Source: Marthasterias glacialis (Eukaryota; Echinodermata; Asteroidea; Forcipulatida; Asteriidae). Taken from it: a DNA stretch of 64,000 bases. Position 1 is the stretch's first letter; each line of letters starts with the position of its first letter. The translations under genes were made by a program, and so were the position numbers. The DNA is taken from the NCBI GenBank assembly GCA_911728455.2, contig OU452230.1, forward strand, positions 6,990,512-7,054,511, given 5' to 3'. Positions 45,901 to 54,000 of the stretch are shown here, piece after piece. The notes beneath the pieces are model-generated. The model had not been told where the DNA came from and made no database searches. It worked only from the letters and a program-made list of their open reading frames with translations.

Positions 45901-46447
45901 ACATTTTGGGAACATTCTTGGTATAAGTTAACACTGCGAAGGAAACGAGCTCGCGTACTTGAATTCCAAATATATGCCTGGGTTACATTTCGCGCTCAAA
46001 ATTATAGTAAACATTTCATGAATCCTTGAAAATAAATGCATGCAGGAAAATTTCTCATAATGTTAGACCCCATTTATCAATTATTAATTCATTCATGCAG
46101 TTGAGCCTCGTGAAGTTTAGACCCAGTCATTCAAAACAATTTGGGAAACCACTAAAACATTGTTTACAAACTCTTTAACACGTTTTTTTTATAGCGAATG
46201 AATATAACGCTTTGTGGTCTATATCCATGAACCTTAATTAAACATTTCATCTGACTTCTTGAGTGCATAACGTGAACATTGTATTTGGCAAATAACCATC
46301 AGCATTTTTCGTCAAAGGATATAAAAGAGGTAAATCGTAAGCCGTATTGACTCTTACCTTGGAGATCTTGTCTGCAGCGTCAGCTGTGTAAACCAAACAG
46401 GCAGCGAAGAAGACGAGAAAGACCGCTCCAAAGACACACTTCCTCAT
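21559..46447 (-). CDS. ADAMTSL5: ADAMTS-like protein 5, complete coding sequence in 12 exons
   Basis: Secreted extracellular-matrix protein related to ADAMTS proteases but without a protease domain; human ADAMTSL5 binds fibrillin and heparin. Reverse-strand exons: 46447-46358, 32470-32316, 31903-31828, 31203-31113, 29457-29327, 26899-26776, 24395-24309, 23867-23704, 23203-23092, 22638-22444, 22223-22158, 21920-21559. They give about 550 residues (human is about 480). Order: signal peptide 1 to about 25; basic RRRR at 39-42; TSP1 52-109 with Cys 64, 68, 79, 94, 104, 109; ADAMTS cysteine-rich region about 110-208 with CGVCGG at 198-203; spacer about 209-340; charged linker 345-408; NTR domain 411-532 with Cys 411, 414, 426, 474, 476, 532. 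Sequons lie at N190, N205, N288 and N366. TSP1 plus spacer plus NTR is the diagnostic ADAMTSL5 layout. All splice phases agree. Confidence 0.95.
21921..22157 (-). other. ADAMTSL5 intron 11
   Basis: A 237-bp intron with a CT-rich stretch (about 21994-22021). No separate feature seen. Confidence 0.9.
22158..22223 (-). CDS. ADAMTSL5: ADAMTSL5 exon 11: start of NTR domain
   Basis: A 66-bp exon, acceptor TTATTTCAG, donor GTAAGT. It encodes RCPKCRKVRGSRTSHFCEND, holding the first three NTR cysteines. Confidence 0.93.
22444..22638 (-). CDS. ADAMTSL5: ADAMTSL5 exon 10: charged linker
   Basis: Acceptor GATCGACAG, donor GTACAA. It encodes a low-complexity linker: Ser/Thr-rich with an NSS sequon, then acidic (residues 373-386), then very basic (388-408, about two thirds Lys or Arg). 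It probably binds heparin or matrix polyanions (inference). The only other long frame here is read on the opposite strand. Confidence 0.85.
22639..23091 (-). other. ADAMTSL5 intron 9
   Basis: A 453-bp intron that contains repeat G copy 3 (22880-22966) on the opposite strand and a TTCTTCTCTCTCTCT tract near 22727-22745. Confidence 0.9.
22880..22966 (+). repeat. Histone-stem-loop-bearing repeat G, copy 3
   Basis: TTGAAGATGATTGCAACATA, GTCGAAACGTCGGACTGTCA, then GGCTCTTTTCAGAGCC at 22936-22951, an exact match to the canonical replication-dependent histone mRNA 3' stem-loop, followed by AACACAACTC. It is antisense inside an ADAMTSL5 intron, and no histone gene is near. Confidence 0.8.
23092..23203 (-). 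CDS. ADAMTSL5: ADAMTSL5 exon 9: end of spacer
   Basis: Acceptor TACTCACAG. It encodes NPGVEYEYWMPPQK, the conserved closing strand of the spacer. The donor chosen is GTACGA at 23091 because it alone gives the one-base overhang needed by the next exon. Confidence 0.9.
23204..24308 (-). other. ADAMTSL5 introns 8 and 7 around exon 23704-23867
   Basis: Introns of 500 and 441 bp. AT-rich, no repeat or motif recognised. Confidence 0.85.
23704..23867 (-). CDS. ADAMTSL5: ADAMTSL5 exon 8: spacer
   Basis: Acceptor CGACGACAG, donor GTACAT. It encodes FILNGDW, then PGDYEGVGTTIVYQR, a spacer core motif, and an NGS sequon at residue 288. Confidence 0.94.
24309..24395 (-). CDS. ADAMTSL5: ADAMTSL5 exon 7: spacer
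   Basis: An 87-bp exon, acceptor ATTCTTTAG, donor GTAAAT. It encodes YNRIIMIPAGANNIRIKDK, the typical spacer strand (IPAGA-x-x-I-x-I) of ADAMTS proteins. Confidence 0.94.
24396..26775 (-). other. ADAMTSL5 intron 6
   Basis: 2.4 kb. (ATT)n with poly(T) at 25540-25562 and a G-rich patch (26251-26268). No recognised element. Confidence 0.85.
26776..26899 (-). CDS. ADAMTSL5: ADAMTSL5 exon 6: end of cysteine-rich domain, start of spacer
   Basis: Acceptor TTCTTCAG, donor GTTTGT. It encodes VGCDG, then CGVCGG with two N-glycosylation sequons (NST, NQT), then the start of the spacer. The CGVCGG motif is near-universal in the family. Confidence 0.95.
27195..27370 (+). repeat. Dispersed repeat J, copy 2
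   Basis: CTACGCAGCCGAGTGGTTCA, CCGACCAATCATGCAAGG and GTAAAGATGGCTGACTT, same order as in 12245-12380. In ADAMTSL5 intron 5. Confidence 0.5.
27475..27653. mobile_element. MITE family I, copy 1
   Basis: 179 bp with imperfect inverted ends of about 30 bp: ATAGACCTTTATCATGCTGC and CATGGTAAAGGTCTAT, each followed inward by a CCATCTTG/CAAGATGG word. It matches 53845-54000 in opposite orientation. In ADAMTSL5 intron 5. Confidence 0.75.
28506..28566 (+). repeat. Two-unit tandem repeat
   Basis: TGTGATGGGGAGCAGAACCC at about 28515 and again TGTGATGGGGAGCAGAAGCC at about 28544, period about 29 bp. In ADAMTSL5 intron 5 (26900-29326). Confidence 0.7.
29327..29457 (-). CDS. ADAMTSL5: ADAMTSL5 exon 5: cysteine-rich domain
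   Basis: Acceptor TATGACAG, donor GTGCGA. It encodes ECDLVC, LDGTRCR and CIDGKCQ, the conserved cysteine spacing of ADAMTS and ADAMTSL proteins. Confidence 0.95.
29590..29720 (-). mobile_element. MITE family C, copy 2
   Basis: Reverse-oriented match of 4682-4811: GTCCTATAAGTTAGGACTAG, TTACTCATCCTAACTCG and the end GCTTTGTGAAATCCACCCC. In ADAMTSL5 intron 4. Confidence 0.85.
30120..30207 (+). mobile_element. MITE family E, partial copy 3
   Basis: Only the right half is kept: GGTCATGCGCACATTTCCCG, CACCTGGTAAGTCTGCTGCC, AACTAGCGCCCCTTAAAGA. The CTCF-like end is intact. In ADAMTSL5 intron 4. Confidence 0.6.
31113..31203 (-). CDS. ADAMTSL5: ADAMTSL5 exon 4: start of cysteine-rich domain
   Basis: Acceptor GATTGCAG, donor GTAAGAT. 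It encodes PCPTGTQDFREMQCAIYN and EWVPLEG, the hallmark (C-P-x-G-x-x-x-F-R-x-x-Q-C) that opens the ADAMTS cysteine-rich region. Confidence 0.95.
31828..31903 (-). CDS. ADAMTSL5: ADAMTSL5 exon 3: second part of TSP1
   Basis: A 76-bp exon found by looking for the missing end of the TSP1 repeat. Acceptor AATTTACAG, donor GTAAAAA. One base completes Arg 82, then 25 codons give two cysteines in CEGESRQYRSCNTK, leading in frame into PCP of the next exon. This supplies exactly the three last TSP1 cysteines together with exon 4. A long open frame on the opposite strand here is coincidental. Confidence 0.9.
32316..32470 (-). CDS. ADAMTSL5: ADAMTSL5 exon 2: basic segment and first part of TSP1
   Basis: Acceptor GTGCTCTCCAG, donor GTGAAC. 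It encodes DLIKLNNVRRRRGLKG, then the TSP1 start with WSRWGDWSDC (two overlapping WxxW C-mannosylation motifs) and CSRTCDGG (matches the O-fucosylation consensus). It ends two bases into the Arg 82 codon. Confidence 0.93.
38009..38205 (+). repeat. Dispersed repeat F, copy 2
   Basis: CACCTGACGTCACCACCCGC, TGCCATTTTGGGTGTCAGAT, GCCCCGTGTG and GTGTGATGTCAGTGCAAGG match 18570-18790. It holds a GTAGCCGTGT doublet at 38163-38183. Confidence 0.7.
38498..38546. repeat. Perfect 17-bp inverted repeat (hairpin)
   Basis: Arms TTTGCCTAATATAGCAC (38498-38514) and GTGCTATATTAGGCAAA (38530-38546) with a 15-base spacer. In ADAMTSL5 intron 1; no second copy seen. Confidence 0.85.
40205..40360 (+). mobile_element. 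tRNA-derived SINE with A-rich tail
   Basis: tRNA-like head: TGGTGGTCTAGTGC (A-box-like) and GTGGGTTCGAATCCCAC, a perfect T arm with B box at 40246-40262. Then a body with GGACTCGGGGAAAGTACCGA, ending in an A run at 40348-40360. The anticodon region is too short for a real tRNA. Antisense in ADAMTSL5 intron 1. Confidence 0.75.
44719..44750. repeat. (ACATGT)n short palindromic repeat
   Basis: About five units of ACATGT/ACATAT. Each unit is itself a palindrome. Confidence 0.8.
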
Positions 46448-46464
46448 TTTGTGGGAATTAAGCT
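46358..46464 (-). CDS. ADAMTSL5: ADAMTSL5 exon with start codon and signal peptide
   Basis: The coding part is 46447-46358: ATG, a short basic start (MRKC), a hydrophobic core and a small-residue cleavage region (TADAA), then DKISK and donor GTAAGAG. A strong acceptor (pyrimidine tract ending TTTTTCCAG) lies just upstream, so the exon probably begins at 46464 with 17 bases of 5' UTR and a further non-coding exon lies upstream. The start is supported by the signal peptide following at once. Confidence 0.88.
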
Positions 46465-47132
46465 CTGGAAAAACGAGGAAGAAAGTTGGAAGTGAATGTA
46501 GCTGTCACTTTTTATTACTTAAAAAAAAACCTCCTCCAGCGGTGCTGGGAAAAATCAAACACGGATCTTTCCTTCCAGGAGAGTGTCTTAAGTGGTGGTT
46601 ATTAATAACTCCCGAGACAATTATTGTAAGACGTATCAACACACATAGCTCCAGTGGGACCAAACGTGCACGAACCGCCCAGTTTTAGCAGCTACCGATC
46701 AAAGCAATAAAAGCCCAGTTGACTGCCACCAAAGTTCTTGATCGCAACCTCTAAAGTCCTGTTGCTAGCTATCCACTATAACCGCATAAGTCCAAGTACG
46801 TTGTCAAACAAGAGTTGACATTCCTCAAAATCGCGTGTTCAAAACTATATAAATAAGCGAATCATTTGTTGAACTTATTTTGCTTTATCTCCAAGAATGT
46901 TCGCTGCTTTCAGAGATGCTTGCTTTTACCGTGGCAGCTCTCTCGGGTAGCTTGTCCGTTATGAGGCTCTCAGTCTGTTGTGGAGGCAGTCACTGCAATA
47001 TATGAGCAGTGCACTGTCAGTTCAAGGGATTAGTCAGACTTGCTGGGTGCCCTGTGAGAGTCTCTCTGGACTGTCTAGCGCAAAGTTGAACACAGTTACC
47101 ACTGCTTCACAACCTACTCATCCGTGACTCAC

Positions 47133-47174
47133 AACAAAACGCCCCGCGCAGTGTGACAAAAGCGCGGCTCAGCC

Positions 47175-47208
<34 letters not shown>
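47133..47208 (-). promoter_or_regulatory. Possible 5' non-coding exon or promoter region of ADAMTSL5
   Basis: A CpG-containing GC-rich patch (47140-47172) next to an (AG)15 tract, with a GTGAGT donor on the - strand ending at 47132. Because the start-codon exon seems to have an upstream acceptor, a 5' UTR exon must lie further up, and this is the best-looking spot. Inference only. Confidence 0.25.
47179..47208. repeat. (AG)15 microsatellite
   Basis: Uninterrupted AG dinucleotides followed by GGAGCGCG. On the - strand it is a (CT)n tract immediately upstream of the GC-rich patch. Confidence 0.9.
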
Positions 47209-47212
<4 letters not shown>

Positions 47213-50200
47213 CGCGTTACAAGTGATCACTTGCCAAGGCAAAGGGGAAATAATGGGGGCGCCTTATTTTGTATGTATTGCACGTTATGCAAAGTTCAAA
47301 GCTTGTCGGTTTTTGTGTTCATTCACGGTGATTATCAACAATGGGCATTGACGTGTATTATACTTGCTAATACAAGCCGTTAAAATCATACCATAAATCA
47401 TACATTTTTGTGGACTTTACTGTAGTACAATAGCTGATGCATTCATAAATGTTGAAATATAGGAATTTTGAAATATGCCTTGTCACTTTGAAAATAATAT
47501 GTTCGACAGGGTCTGAAGCAGACTCGTGAAAGATGCCTTAAGTATGTGGCTGCAAGATGTGGGTCTCGTCAATGAAACTAACTGATCATTAAAAATTAAC
47601 GACACTCATTAATAGTAACTTTGTCATTACTAATTACGTTCGATACAACCTTTGCAAGATAAGCTCTCATTGATTTCCTTAAGTCCTATTGGACGCCGGT
47701 CTCAATTACCGTGACGTAATTGTACATCCCAGGCTGATGATTGGTCAACTGGTTTCAATGACAGCCAGAATAAACAATATGAATATTTAATGTCGGGCGA
47801 AGGTGTTGCATTCCACCGTCTGTCAATAAGTCGATACCTTAATCCCCGCGCGAGTTTCCCGACGTCGTTCCACGAACCATCCGTTGAGAACAGAACGGAG
47901 GATGCAGCATCAATTGGGTACGCCAACATAGGTCGTGAAAGACAAAATGGGTGTTCACCACACAGTGCCATGCAACATCTTTATGAATGCAAGCCTGAGC
48001 TTGGTTAAGTTCTACGCTTGTAGTTGTTGGTGCCTCATCCATGCTCCATTAAACCATAGAAAAAGAACCCTCACCTGCCTCATATAATAATAACAACGAC
48101 GTAGATAATCATTCTAAACTGCGTATATGGAATTACATGTCCAAATTGGATATAAGGGGAACGGATGTAGAAATAGACGTTTTTTGGCCGACATTGACAC
48201 ATTTCAGTTGAATAAAGCTGTCAGATGAAAGGCTGATTAGACCATGGAAAATGGCTTATGGCATCAGGATATGGATAAATGTAAACGGGAATTGACCACG
48301 TTAAGTCTTATTTTGTTTCATATCCCTTTTCAGGTCCCCAAACTAAATGGTCCTCAGTATACCGACACCCCACAAAAATGCTTTACAGTGACTGCCGCTC
48401 TAAAAAAAAAAAAACAGGCAGCAGCACAGCGAGACACGAACCGCCCGCTCAGCTCGAAATTCGGTGAAATGTTCTTTGTCAAACCATGGAGGATCAAACA
48501 TAGGGGGGACAATAAATCGAAGACCCCATGTGAACACAAGTATCTGCCCCCTAATCGGTTGTCTCCATCTAAGACGATTAGAGCTTACCCCATCGATGCT
48601 CTTTTGGTGGGGGCGGGATGTGACTCTCAGCGCTGCCTTAGATACACACAGTAATTAACTAAGGAGTCTTAGCTAATTATTTCACGGTGACTGACGTGTA
48701 CAGTTGGGTTTGATTGGCATGATGTAACTGACATCATACATGATCTCGTGTAGACTGTTCGTCACATGGAACCATCCAATTACCTGATGTTGCTGGAGCG
48801 TTCTTGGACATTTCAAGGCCGCACTCCGCACTGCGATCACACAGATCAGCCCAAGGTTTTGCAGTGTGCCACGCGTCCTACTTCCACAACAATAAGGGTA
48901 ATGGGTTTTGAAGAGTAAATTCAAATCCTCTAAATTTTAAGGGGATCGAAACAAGACAGCTTTAGTTGGTGAAAATTTGATGTCGTTATCACACAGCTTC
49001 TGTGAATACATTTTTTCCCACATCGCAAACGTTTCTGAGAAGAAACATTTTCCGAATGATTGTTTTTTTACGATCATGCGAATACGGATACCTTCCTGTT
49101 GAAAAGTACAAGATAAATAAGTCAAATTTAATTCCAATACTCTTATCAAGAGATATAGCATATTGGCCCCATTGATAACACATTTTTGCGAAATTCTCAG
49201 CAACATGCTCACGAAAAAGATAAAACAGGCTATACCTAATGTGAAATAGAATTTTATATTGTAAATTAAGTTTAAATGCTATTTACATCCAGGACAGACT
49301 TTGACATTTCCAATTTCCCCCGGCCACGGAAATTGAACTCCGAACGGCCTCTTTTAGAAATTTCAACGCCCATAAAAATGTGATTTCCTAATTAACATGC
49401 TATTTTCGCATTCTAGATAAGACATAATTGCTTTCATTTTGTTTGGCGTTGCATCTGTTGAGATGGTTCCCGCATCTGCATCACTGCCGATCAACACAGT
49501 TCAGCAAGGATAACATCCTCTGACATCCAGCCATAATGCCGCTCAGAACGATCTCTGCAACTTGTCAAAACGTCAATCAGCCTGCCGTTTAAAAGAAGAA
49601 ATTGTCCCCTTGTGCCGAAAGCAACACACGCCCCAAGATTCCCTCGCCGATAATGTACAACTCAAAATTAGTCATGTTTGAGCGGAAACAATACAAATTA
49701 TGTCACAAATCAAGAACGGCCTGGCAGGCATCACAGCAAAAATCAAGGAGCGGTCCTCCTGTAGAACAGTGGATGATGAATTTGCTACTACTATTAGGAG
49801 AAGGAAGTTGGTTTGGCTGTGATAGTAAATCTATAACACCCTCGAAGACTGCACATTGTTTTCTTAAAGTCATGTCTCACAGGGACGAGGAGGAGGAAGG
49901 CGAGGCGGTTTAAACGAAACCGCATTCTCGAGGGGCGGGGCGAGGCTGGGTGGGGGTTATTTCATAGACCATCCCATGTGTGTTAAGCTATCTGTCACTC
50001 AAAGTAATGAAAACGAGACTGGAAGGGAAAGTAGTCTGGTTCTCATCTGTTAGAACCATATCGCACAGATCTATTCGTAATTTTTCCATCCACCTAATTT
50101 TTTACAGTTACAGTTAAGTTGTGAGTCACTGAAACCCCATTGTTTAATTAGACCCTCATCTCTATGCCCAACCCTTTCTGTGTCTATTCCTTCAGGAGTT

Positions 50201-50560
50201 GTTTTGTCGGATGGGCCCTCACTTCTCACTGTTTTAGCCGAAATCACAATCTCAAGCATGTTGCACCTCCTTGCTAAAATCCCATCAAAATGATCTGTGG
50301 TGATGGTCTTTGCCCAGCAACTTCTAAAACGTTCAATCAAAGTCTGTGGACTTCCTTTCGAAATGCCAGTCAATGCAATTGACAACAAACGCAAGAAATC
50401 AATTTCTGCTGTTTTATGATTCCACCCCTCCCCCCAATGCACCGAACTGTCTGAGTATTGCTCTCACCGCACTTCATAGTTCCCCCTTGTCTGTTTTAAT
50501 AACAGTCAGTTTGCGACATTTCTCTCTCAAACCGCGACATGGGCCCCTTTCAACACCACA

Positions 50561-50605
50561 GCTCTGGCTTAGGCTCTGGCTTCGGCTTCGGGTTCGGCTC
50601 CGTCT
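50561..50605 (+). repeat. Degenerate hexamer repeat (GGCTTC/GGCTCT)
   Basis: About seven units such as GCTCTGGCTTAGGCTCTGGC and TTCGGCTTCGGGTTCGGC. Confidence 0.75.
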
Positions 50606-53600
50606 TAGGTGCCAATTGAAAACCCCGTACAGAAAGCACGCGTTTTCAAAACTACATTGAAGAAAAGGGCCCGAGTATGAAGATAATTATATATAATTTT
50701 CAAAGACAATGTGATCACGGGCAACCTTCCTTAAAATCAAGGAGGTTTGTGGCAAACTACCAGGGACTCGGACACTTGTACTCTCCATCGTTTCCAGAGT
50801 ATGGAATCCGATTCCCAGTATTCATTTAAGTTTGAGAGAATGATGAGTCCAGGATTTTGTTTGTATAGAACTCTTTAACCACCGTATAATGCCCCTTGGA
50901 AAGTTCTGGCATGGAGGTACAAGGTTCTACGTCTATGGTTCTATCCCTTTTAGGTCATACACAGCTTGGCGTGCTAGGCAAACGTACAAACAATCTTAGC
51001 ACATACCCACACGCCTACCCATGTCGACCCCGTGAATCGAGAACTTCTGTTTGTCCTTCCATTGTTTTCACCGACGTCCCCTTAGGTTTTGTACAAGAAA
51101 GCGAAGGGAGGACGTCAGTCGGATCCCTTCTGTTTAAGTCCTCGGTATCAATGTTTCAACGGGTAGACAGACAACCCACACGCACACACACAAAAAGCAG
51201 GCAACAGACTGGAAGCATTGTAGCATAGTCCGTTCTGTTGTTTCAAAAGCACACGGGACTCATATCTATTAGATTTAATTATGACAGCGTGTAGAACATT
51301 GTTTGATTGACCCTTTGATCGAAATGATTCTGTCCTTGCGAGACACCCGGGAGTCGCACTGTAAAAAAGAAACAGGGGACATCATGCCTCAGGCAAACAC
51401 ATTTTCTTACCAGAGCTGCTACACTAACTCTCCCACCAAAAAGGTATTAAAACGATTTGCAACACTCGCGAAGCCGATTTCGTCACACAATGGAGTGTTA
51501 TTCTTGTGTGGCTCATTAGTTTTTCCCACGTCTGCCAATCAACCCAGTAACCCTCAGCACTCTGTCGACAAGCCTATAATGGAGTTTGGCAATCTGCTAC
51601 ACCTAATTAGGTACCTCTTTCATTAGTTGCAAGGGCGTGGCTGGAGGGGTTACTTGCAAGCTGAAGGTTTTCGAGTCAAAGTAAATCGACGTTACGGTGT
51701 AGATTCACTTGGGTTTGGGTCCTAGAATCAGGACAAATAGCTGAGGGTTATATTTGCATTCGATAATAATTTGAACGGGGTTCTGAAAGGGCCAAAGATC
51801 ACCCAACCTCCTTGATTGTTATGTGTAAAAGCATTACGTGCTTTCATGATTTGTTCAGGGATTGAAGAGCTATGGATTTTTACTTCTTGAAAGCAGTCTA
51901 TACTCGGAGTTTCTCGGTGTATCCTTGAGCCAGACCAGCCCCAAATGAAGCCTTGGGGGAGGCGTGTATTCAGTGTTGGCCGTTATATTCAGGAAAAGTT
52001 GTCATAATGACGGGAAAGCTTGGATGAACGATAAACCTCGAGGTTAGGCCGATCATTGTGTGTCGGCAACGTTTCCCAGGAGCTGATCCTCATTGGCGAA
52101 TGCCATTAGTGGGCCATTTTTTTGATCTCCAAATAAATACATTGACATCTTTTTGGGGGGGAGTGAGTGGTCGAAATAGCATGTGGTTATTTCCCAGACT
52201 GTGTGCCATAATCTAATGGCGTCATCTTTTCAAAGGATTCTCAGGTGTGAAAGCTAAATGCACCTTTTTCTCACGGCCAAAAATTGTTGACCAATAGTAA
52301 ACAAAAAAATTTGCTAATTATTTTGTACTAAACCTGTGAATACATTTAAGTAATTATCACATTGAGGCATGTAAGACTGCAAATGGAATAACTTGACGAC
52401 ACAAATTAACATGGACTGTACTTTTGGATGTCAGCGCATCATGCCAATACAATGCCCGACAGATGAACCTAAGGTGTCCTATTTGTTCCGATTGAATGAT
52501 GTTAAGTAACGTCCATTTCTCTGAACGGGTACTGTGTTAAATTTAATAAAAAAAATAACTTGCTATTGACTGGGAAAGTTCCTTCTACTCGTTCCCCCGG
52601 GATATAACAAAAACTCAATAAAAAAAGAGAAAAGGGGAAAACTTATTGTGCAAGCATCTGTCATGCTTCGCAGACGGTAAAATCGGAATAGCGTCTGAAA
52701 TTGTTGGCTGATATTGCCAGAACTACTTGATGCGTATTCTTTTTTCCCCCAAACTTACCTCTGAACTGTCTGTATATAAAACCTTATAAATGTGCAATAG
52801 TATATATGTTTTGCAGTCCATTGTCTTGATTTGTTTCATTGTTCGTCCCTGGGTTGCGGTTAGGCGTCAGTTGTACATTTTTGTTTTACCCGAGCCTAAA
52901 TGGGGCTGATATCCTTTTGTCTATTTCGGTGAAACCATTTCTGTAATTAGTATGAACGTAATACAATACGATGCTTTTTATATACTTAATTCGAAGGACA
53001 GTTTATATAAATTAATGTAATATCAATTAATACTGCTTAGAGTCTCCAATTAGAGCATACATGACAGCGTTGAATAAAAGAGATCACTCGAACGGAAATA
53101 AGACAACAACAATGAATTTATCGTTTCACGGCAGTTCACTAAATGAAAACACGCAATGACGTCCTTAAAAAATTATAGGCTATTCGGTGGATGGGCACAA
53201 TCTTCTCGAGTTGTTTTTCGGAAACCAGCGTTTCTCGTCTCCATGGTATCGGCTCAGCTTTGAAGACGGGTATTTCCTAAGTTTTAATTGGGTTGCAGTC
53301 AAGACGTTTTCTTCGGGGCTATAGCTTTTTGTCGCAAATGAGTAATACCAAGAGAGTACATAGAGGACATGCATGGTGTTATCATGTGCTCCATTTTACT
53401 GCCCTCTGGGCAAAACATCGTATATTTACAGTGCCTCCATTGCGGGTTGGTTACAACGTACAAGACGTAGAAATTTGAAGGAAATATTTTTTGAAATTGT
53501 TGTAATGTTTGCACCTTCTGGTTTATATCTTTGTTTTATGTATTCCCCCATCAAATTAGGACCACTTGAAATATACAGGTCTAGTACATTGTATTTTTGT

Positions 53601-53844
53601 CAAATAAATGGGTTTTGGGTGTGTGTGCTGCAACCAGCCATCAGCTCTCACTGTACGTTTGTGCGCAGCAACATTACCCAATGTAAAAAGAAACCAACCA
53701 CTAACCGAGGCTTTGCTATACATCCAGAGTGGTGTCGAACGTCAGGATATGAATATATATTGAGTCTCTTAGTTCAGTTCAGTTGTAATGGCGGTCACGT
53801 GCAACAGATTTTTTTTTTTTAGAAAACTGCAAAGAGCCGGCTAA

Positions 53845-54000
53845 TACAACTTTATCATGGTGCGGCAACCTTGATTTTCTCCCATTCAAATCAGAGTAAC
53901 CAAACCGAGGCTGGAAGGAGACATAGTCTGGTTTCTTTTTGTCCAATGAGTAGTAGTATTCATTACTGTTTTTGGATACAAGGAACATGACCAAATATAG
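53845..54000. mobile_element. MITE family I, copy 2
   Basis: CTTTATCATGGTGCGGCAAC, ATTTTCTCCCATTCAAATC, CAAACCGAGGCTGGAAGG, ACATAGTCTGGTTTC and GGAACATGACCAA match 27475-27653 reversed. A shorter related stretch (CTGGAAGGGAAAGTAGTCTG) is at 50020-50042. Confidence 0.75.

Larger units (their letters stand above)
32471..46357 (-). other. ADAMTSL5 intron 1, 13.9 kb
   Basis: Holds a SINE at 40205-40360, repeat F copy 2 at 38009-38205, a 17-bp-arm inverted repeat at 38498-38546, and an (ACATGT)n tract at 44719-44750. Apart from these I recognise no repeat family and no exon. The longer open frames have no identifiable product. A large first intron is a usual place for enhancers (inference). Confidence 0.8.

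Noticed and set aside
50071-50442. 123-residue open frame on the - strand
   Set aside because: The stretch SIALTGISKGSPQTLIERF looks protein-like but I cannot place it in any family, and no exon or transposon context supports it. A hit to a transposase or reverse transcriptase would revive it.
53373-53822. 149-residue open frame on the + strand
   Set aside because: No recognisable product; it ends in a poly(T)-encoded Phe run just before MITE I copy 2.
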